Shown here one piece after another: positions 61,251-64,000 of a DNA stretch of 64,000 nt. The notes beneath the pieces were generated by a model. That model had not been told where the DNA came from. It made no database searches and saw nothing but the letters and a program-made list of their open reading frames with translations. The stretch covers positions 783,297 through 847,296 of the forward strand of contig JAUJMU010000001.1 of assembly GCA_030446715.1 (NCBI GenBank), in the 5' to 3' direction. The position numbers and the translations under genes were made by a program. Origin of the DNA: Cytophagales bacterium (GTDB taxonomy: Bacteria; Bacteroidota; Bacteroidia; Cytophagales; 172606-1). Positions within the stretch are counted from its first letter, which is position 1. Every line of letters starts with the position of its first letter.

Positions 61251-62834
61251 TCAGAAAAACGTACCAAATGAAATTACGGCATTGGTAAATGCATTCTTTA
61301 CCGTAGCCGTCGGGGCCGTATAATTTTGGGTATAGAACGGATCGTACTGGAAACTATACGGCGTACGGGCAGAGTTGAACCGGCTGTGCACCAGTGCCAG
61401 ATCCACGTAAAAACCGGGCAGCCGGAAACCGGCACCACCGGTAAAGCTCCACTGGGCACGGTTCAGTTTATCAGTATCTTTCTTGTCGTATGGATCACCA
61501 AAATAAGCGGTACCGCCCCTTACCCGAAATATGCCTACCCGGTATTCGCCGCCAATCCGCGCATTGACAGTCGGATTATAAATACTTCGAATTTCAGTAT
61601 TGAATTCAGATTCGTCCACTAGGTTAGTCACCCGGGCTGAAGGGTAAGCAACATATTCCGCATCAGCCGAGATGAAGCCGTTCTTGCCCGCAAAAACGGC
61701 AATGCCACCCGATACCCGCAGGGGGGTAGTCAACTGGTAATCGTTATCAGTAGTCACTGTCTCCAGATTGATCCGGTTCAGGACGTTGCCGTTATTCACT
61801 GGGACATTGTCAAAATTGGCATTCAGGGTAGAACGGTACGATTCGCGCAGATTCCAGTAGTAGGTAGGCGTAGTAACAGAGGCACCGAGCCTGATGATGT
61901 CATTGGGTTTGTAAATGGCCCCGACCGTACCACTGATCCCACTGCCGGATACATCATAGAAGTCGGTAAATCTGAAATTGAGCAGACCAGGATAATCAGT
62001 ATTTACAACGGTTTCGGTGAAGGCATTTTCGTAGCCGTACCGCAGTGAACTGAGGCCAAGGGAAGCACCGAAGTAAAATTTATCGTCCACATTGCCGCCA
62101 TAGCTCAGGTTCCACCTGCTTTGCGAACCCGTGGTTTCTACCGTTTCCTGCTGATTGGTTTCGAGCAGATTTTTGCCGGCGCCGCTTTCCCATGCTCCTG
62201 GTGAATTGGGGACCGGATCTATCAGGTAGCCCAGATAAGCAATCTGGGCCCGCGCCACGCTTTCATCGACGTTCAGACCGATTTCACTTTCCGGGACGTC
62301 CAGCCGGGGCAGTGAATTTCCTGTTTCCGGAATCCGGTAAGCCTGATCAGCCAGATAATCAGTGAAAGAACTCCGGTCATTCAACCCGCGGTAAGTAAAC
62401 CGGTTCTGGAAAGAATTGATCCGCGAGTAACTGATGCCAAATGCACCACCGCGCCATTTACTGCCATTGGTCCCGGAGGCAGGCGATGCAAACACAACGC
62501 CCATGTTGGCTATATTGAAATTGACCTTGCTGTCACGGTTATTGGTGGAAGCAGCATCGGCGTAGGGACGATAAGCCGCATTGGTGCCTGCAAAACTCAG
62601 GGCGGGAGAAAAACTCCACTCCGACTTCCGGAAGAACCCCAGCCCGGCCGGGTTACCGGAAACGGAGGAAACATCGGCGCCCAGGGCCGTGTTGACACCG
62701 CCCATGGCCTGAAAGCGGGCAGTTCCGTTAACACCGGTCTGCGAAAACCGCAAAGCATCCTGGGCGTATTGGGCGTGTGCTGTCAGCACGGGAAAAACGA
62801 GTCCCGTGAGGATAATGATATGCCTTAATTTCAT
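61251..62834 (-). CDS. OmpP1/FadL/TodX family outer membrane protein
   Basis: A 527-residue outer membrane beta-barrel of the OmpP1/FadL type. Signal peptide MKLRHIIILTGLVFPVLTAHAQ, then an N-terminal plug-like segment (YAQDALRFSQTGVNGTARFQAMGGVNTALGADVSSVSGNPAGLGFFRKSEWSFSPAL), where NPAGL is the usual FadL-family landmark, and alternating hydrophobic strands to a C-terminal aromatic (ISFGTFF). It takes up long-chain fatty acids or other hydrophobic compounds. Confidence 0.9.
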   Translation of the reverse strand: MKLRHIIILTGLVFPVLTAHAQYAQDALRFSQTGVNGTARFQAMGGVNTALGADVSSVSGNPAGLGFFRKSEWSFSPALSFAGTNAAYRPYADAASTNNRDSKVNFNIANMGVVFASPASGTNGSKWRGGAFGISYSRINSFQNRFTYRGLNDRSSFTDYLADQAYRIPETGNSLPRLDVPESEIGLNVDESVARAQIAYLGYLIDPVPNSPGAWESGAGKNLLETNQQETVETTGSQSRWNLSYGGNVDDKFYFGASLGLSSLRYGYENAFTETVVNTDYPGLLNFRFTDFYDVSGSGISGTVGAIYKPNDIIRLGASVTTPTYYWNLRESYRSTLNANFDNVPVNNGNVLNRINLETVTTDNDYQLTTPLRVSGGIAVFAGKNGFISADAEYVAYPSARVTNLVDESEFNTEIRSIYNPTVNARIGGEYRVGIFRVRGGTAYFGDPYDKKDTDKLNRAQWSFTGGAGFRLPGFYVDLALVHSRFNSARTPYSFQYDPFYTQNYTAPTATVKNAFTNAVISFGTFF

Positions 62835-62936
62835 CGGATTGTTGTATGGATTGTAAGAAAAAAGGTATTCCGCTTCGGGAGCTGATGGCGAAGAAGCAGA
62901 ATACCTTATGTGAATTCAAAAAACTGAGCAGATAGC

Positions 62937-64000
62937 TTACTGCCCGCGGGGTGAACGTCCACCACCGCCGCTGCTGCCACTACTACCACTACTGCTTCCG
63001 CCGGAACGTCCGCCGGAGTAGCTTCCACTACTGCCGCTGCTGCCCGAAGACTGGCTGCCGGAACCACTGCTGTAGGTGTCGGTGCGGGACGGACGTGAGT
63101 AGCTGCCGCCACTGTTGCCGTCACTGCGGGGAGCAGAGTAGGTCGGGCGGGAATAGGTTCCGCTTCCGGTGCTTCCGCTGTTGCTATCGGTGCCGCTGTT
63201 ATTATAATACGTGCTGCTGCGTTGATTGTACGTATTGCTGCTGTTTGTATTGGACTCATTGCCCTGTGGCCGCACTGCCCGCGAAGGTCTTGCATATTCC
63301 TGACCAGAAGTGTTGCCCTCGGCAGGAGCAGCCGGCCGTGTTGTAATCACATCCGGATTGGCACTGGAACGACCATTGCCGCGGTTGTAGTCACTCTGGC
63401 CGCGTCCACCGTACGAATCAGGCGTGGATACTCTTTCGGGACGGGTTGGTCTTACCGGTGAGGCAACTGCATCCGGATTGGTATTGACACCGGCATTTGG
63501 CTGGTCTACCCGGCCGCTTCTGCCTCCGCCGCCATTGGCACCGCCACGTGGCAGGCTACCCTCATTCTGATCGGTCACCAGTTCAGAGCCGCGGCTGCTG
63601 CGCTGACCGTAGTTACGGTAGTTGGTATTGTCACGTCCGTTGTTGCCGCCGTTGCCCACGATCACCGTGTTGCCACCCCAGCCGCCCCCATAGTAGCCGC
63701 CACCCCAGCCCATACCCGGACCGTAGCCTGCGCCCATGCCCGGTCCCCAGAACGGATCATTCCAGCCCCAGGAGTTCCAGGCGCTGTAACCCCACCCGCC
63801 GCCACCCCATGCCATGCCGGGACCGTAGAACGGATCATGCCAGCCCCACGGGCGGCCCCAGCCTCCCCAGTTGTTGTAGGCAATGTTTATGCTTACTCCC
63901 GGACGGAAGCCCCAGTACGGGCGGTAGGAGAAAAACGGATCGTAATAGAAGGAAGACCACGCATTACGTGCGTAGAAAGGATCGAAGCCCACCGGGCTGA
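62937..64000 (-). CDS. Gly/Ser/Trp-rich protein, cut by the right edge
   Basis: The reading frame enters from beyond position 64000 and ends at 62937, so only the C-terminal part (about 354 residues) is seen. The visible part starts with a Trp/Tyr/Phe/Gly-rich stretch (DPFFSYRPYWGFRPGVSI, many WG and GPGM words) and continues into low-complexity Asn/Ser/Gly/Arg sequence, ending in runs such as SGSSGSSGSYSGGRSGGSSS. Related proteins in Bacteroidota are often annotated as hypothetical or prolyl-rich surface proteins. Function unknown; the repetitive GC-rich DNA could vary in length. Confidence 0.75.
   Translation of the reverse strand, partial: SPVGFDPFYARNAWSSFYYDPFFSYRPYWGFRPGVSINIAYNNWGGWGRPWGWHDPFYGPGMAWGGGGWGYSAWNSWGWNDPFWGPGMGAGYGPGMGWGGGYYGGGWGGNTVIVGNGGNNGRDNTNYRNYGQRSSRGSELVTDQNEGSLPRGGANGGGGRSGRVDQPNAGVNTNPDAVASPVRPTRPERVSTPDSYGGRGQSDYNRGNGRSSANPDVITTRPAAPAEGNTSGQEYARPSRAVRPQGNESNTNSSNTYNQRSSTYYNNSGTDSNSGSTGSGTYSRPTYSAPRSDGNSGGSYSRPSRTDTYSSGSGSQSSGSSGSSGSYSGGRSGGSSSGSSGSSGGGGRSPRGQ

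Overview
The window looks like chromosomal DNA of a Bacteroidota bacterium, most likely from the Cytophagales (Spirosoma/Dyadobacter-like). Reasons: the clearest promoters fit the Bacteroidota TTTG-N19/20-TAnnTTTG pattern (rpsU, atpD); the families are typical of the phylum (DUF1080, ThuA/PQQ-dehydrogenase fusion, Lnb/DUF4105, Uma2, EboD-like dehydroquinate synthase, WG repeats, SPFH-Arc, OmpP1/FadL); and rpsU-xerC-hpf and atpD-atpC are arranged as in that group. Few genes have a strong Shine-Dalgarno sequence, and GTG/TTG starts are frequent (lnt, suhB-like, menD, gatA, pyrF). I see no tRNA, rRNA, CRISPR array, prophage or intact insertion sequence. The species is inference.

Layout. 0.4-9 kb (minus): an EboD-like enzyme, then a secreted or periplasmic sugar-catabolism block (ThuA-PQQ dehydrogenase-cytochrome c fusion, Tat-exported hydroxypyruvate-isomerase-like protein, DUF1080 3-keto-glycoside enzyme, sugar phosphate isomerase/epimerase). 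9-12 kb: Uma2, SDR, DUF72. 12-17.3 kb (plus): pterin dehydratase, rsmI, an Lnb-type and an Lnt-type lipoprotein N-acyltransferase side by side, an inositol-phosphatase family protein, and two very small membrane proteins. 17.4-25.6 kb: WG-repeat protein, radical SAM/SPASM, USP, two peptidoglycan enzymes, SPFH-Arc operon, DUF4136 lipoprotein. 26-29 kb: hpf, xerC, rpsU, acyl-CoA dehydrogenase. 29-36 kb: assorted metabolic enzymes, including an FAD/Rieske oxidoreductase. 36-39 kb: menD and menB (menaquinone). 39-46.7 kb: a frameshifted GNAT gene, tyrS, a frameshifted glgE, HNH, pgk, Sua5. 46.7-52.8 kb: atpC/atpD, LysM transglycosylase, gatA, tatA, YkvA. 53-64 kb: an unknown 520-residue protein, pyrF, lolA, ftsK, pyrD, aroK, an OmpP1/FadL porin and a Gly/Ser-rich protein cut by the right edge.

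Two themes stand out. First, two unrelated lipoprotein N-acyltransferase families sit in one operon. Second, many gene ends carry short intergenic elements in which a 7-15 nt word is stuttered and often followed by its inverted complement; at least six word families occur, several are hairpins, and several abut stop codons.

Sequence quality or real decay: glgE and the GNAT gene each carry one frameshift, and pyrD carries two compensating indels in homopolymers that leave an open but scrambled stretch of about 44 residues. These should be checked against reads before being called biological.
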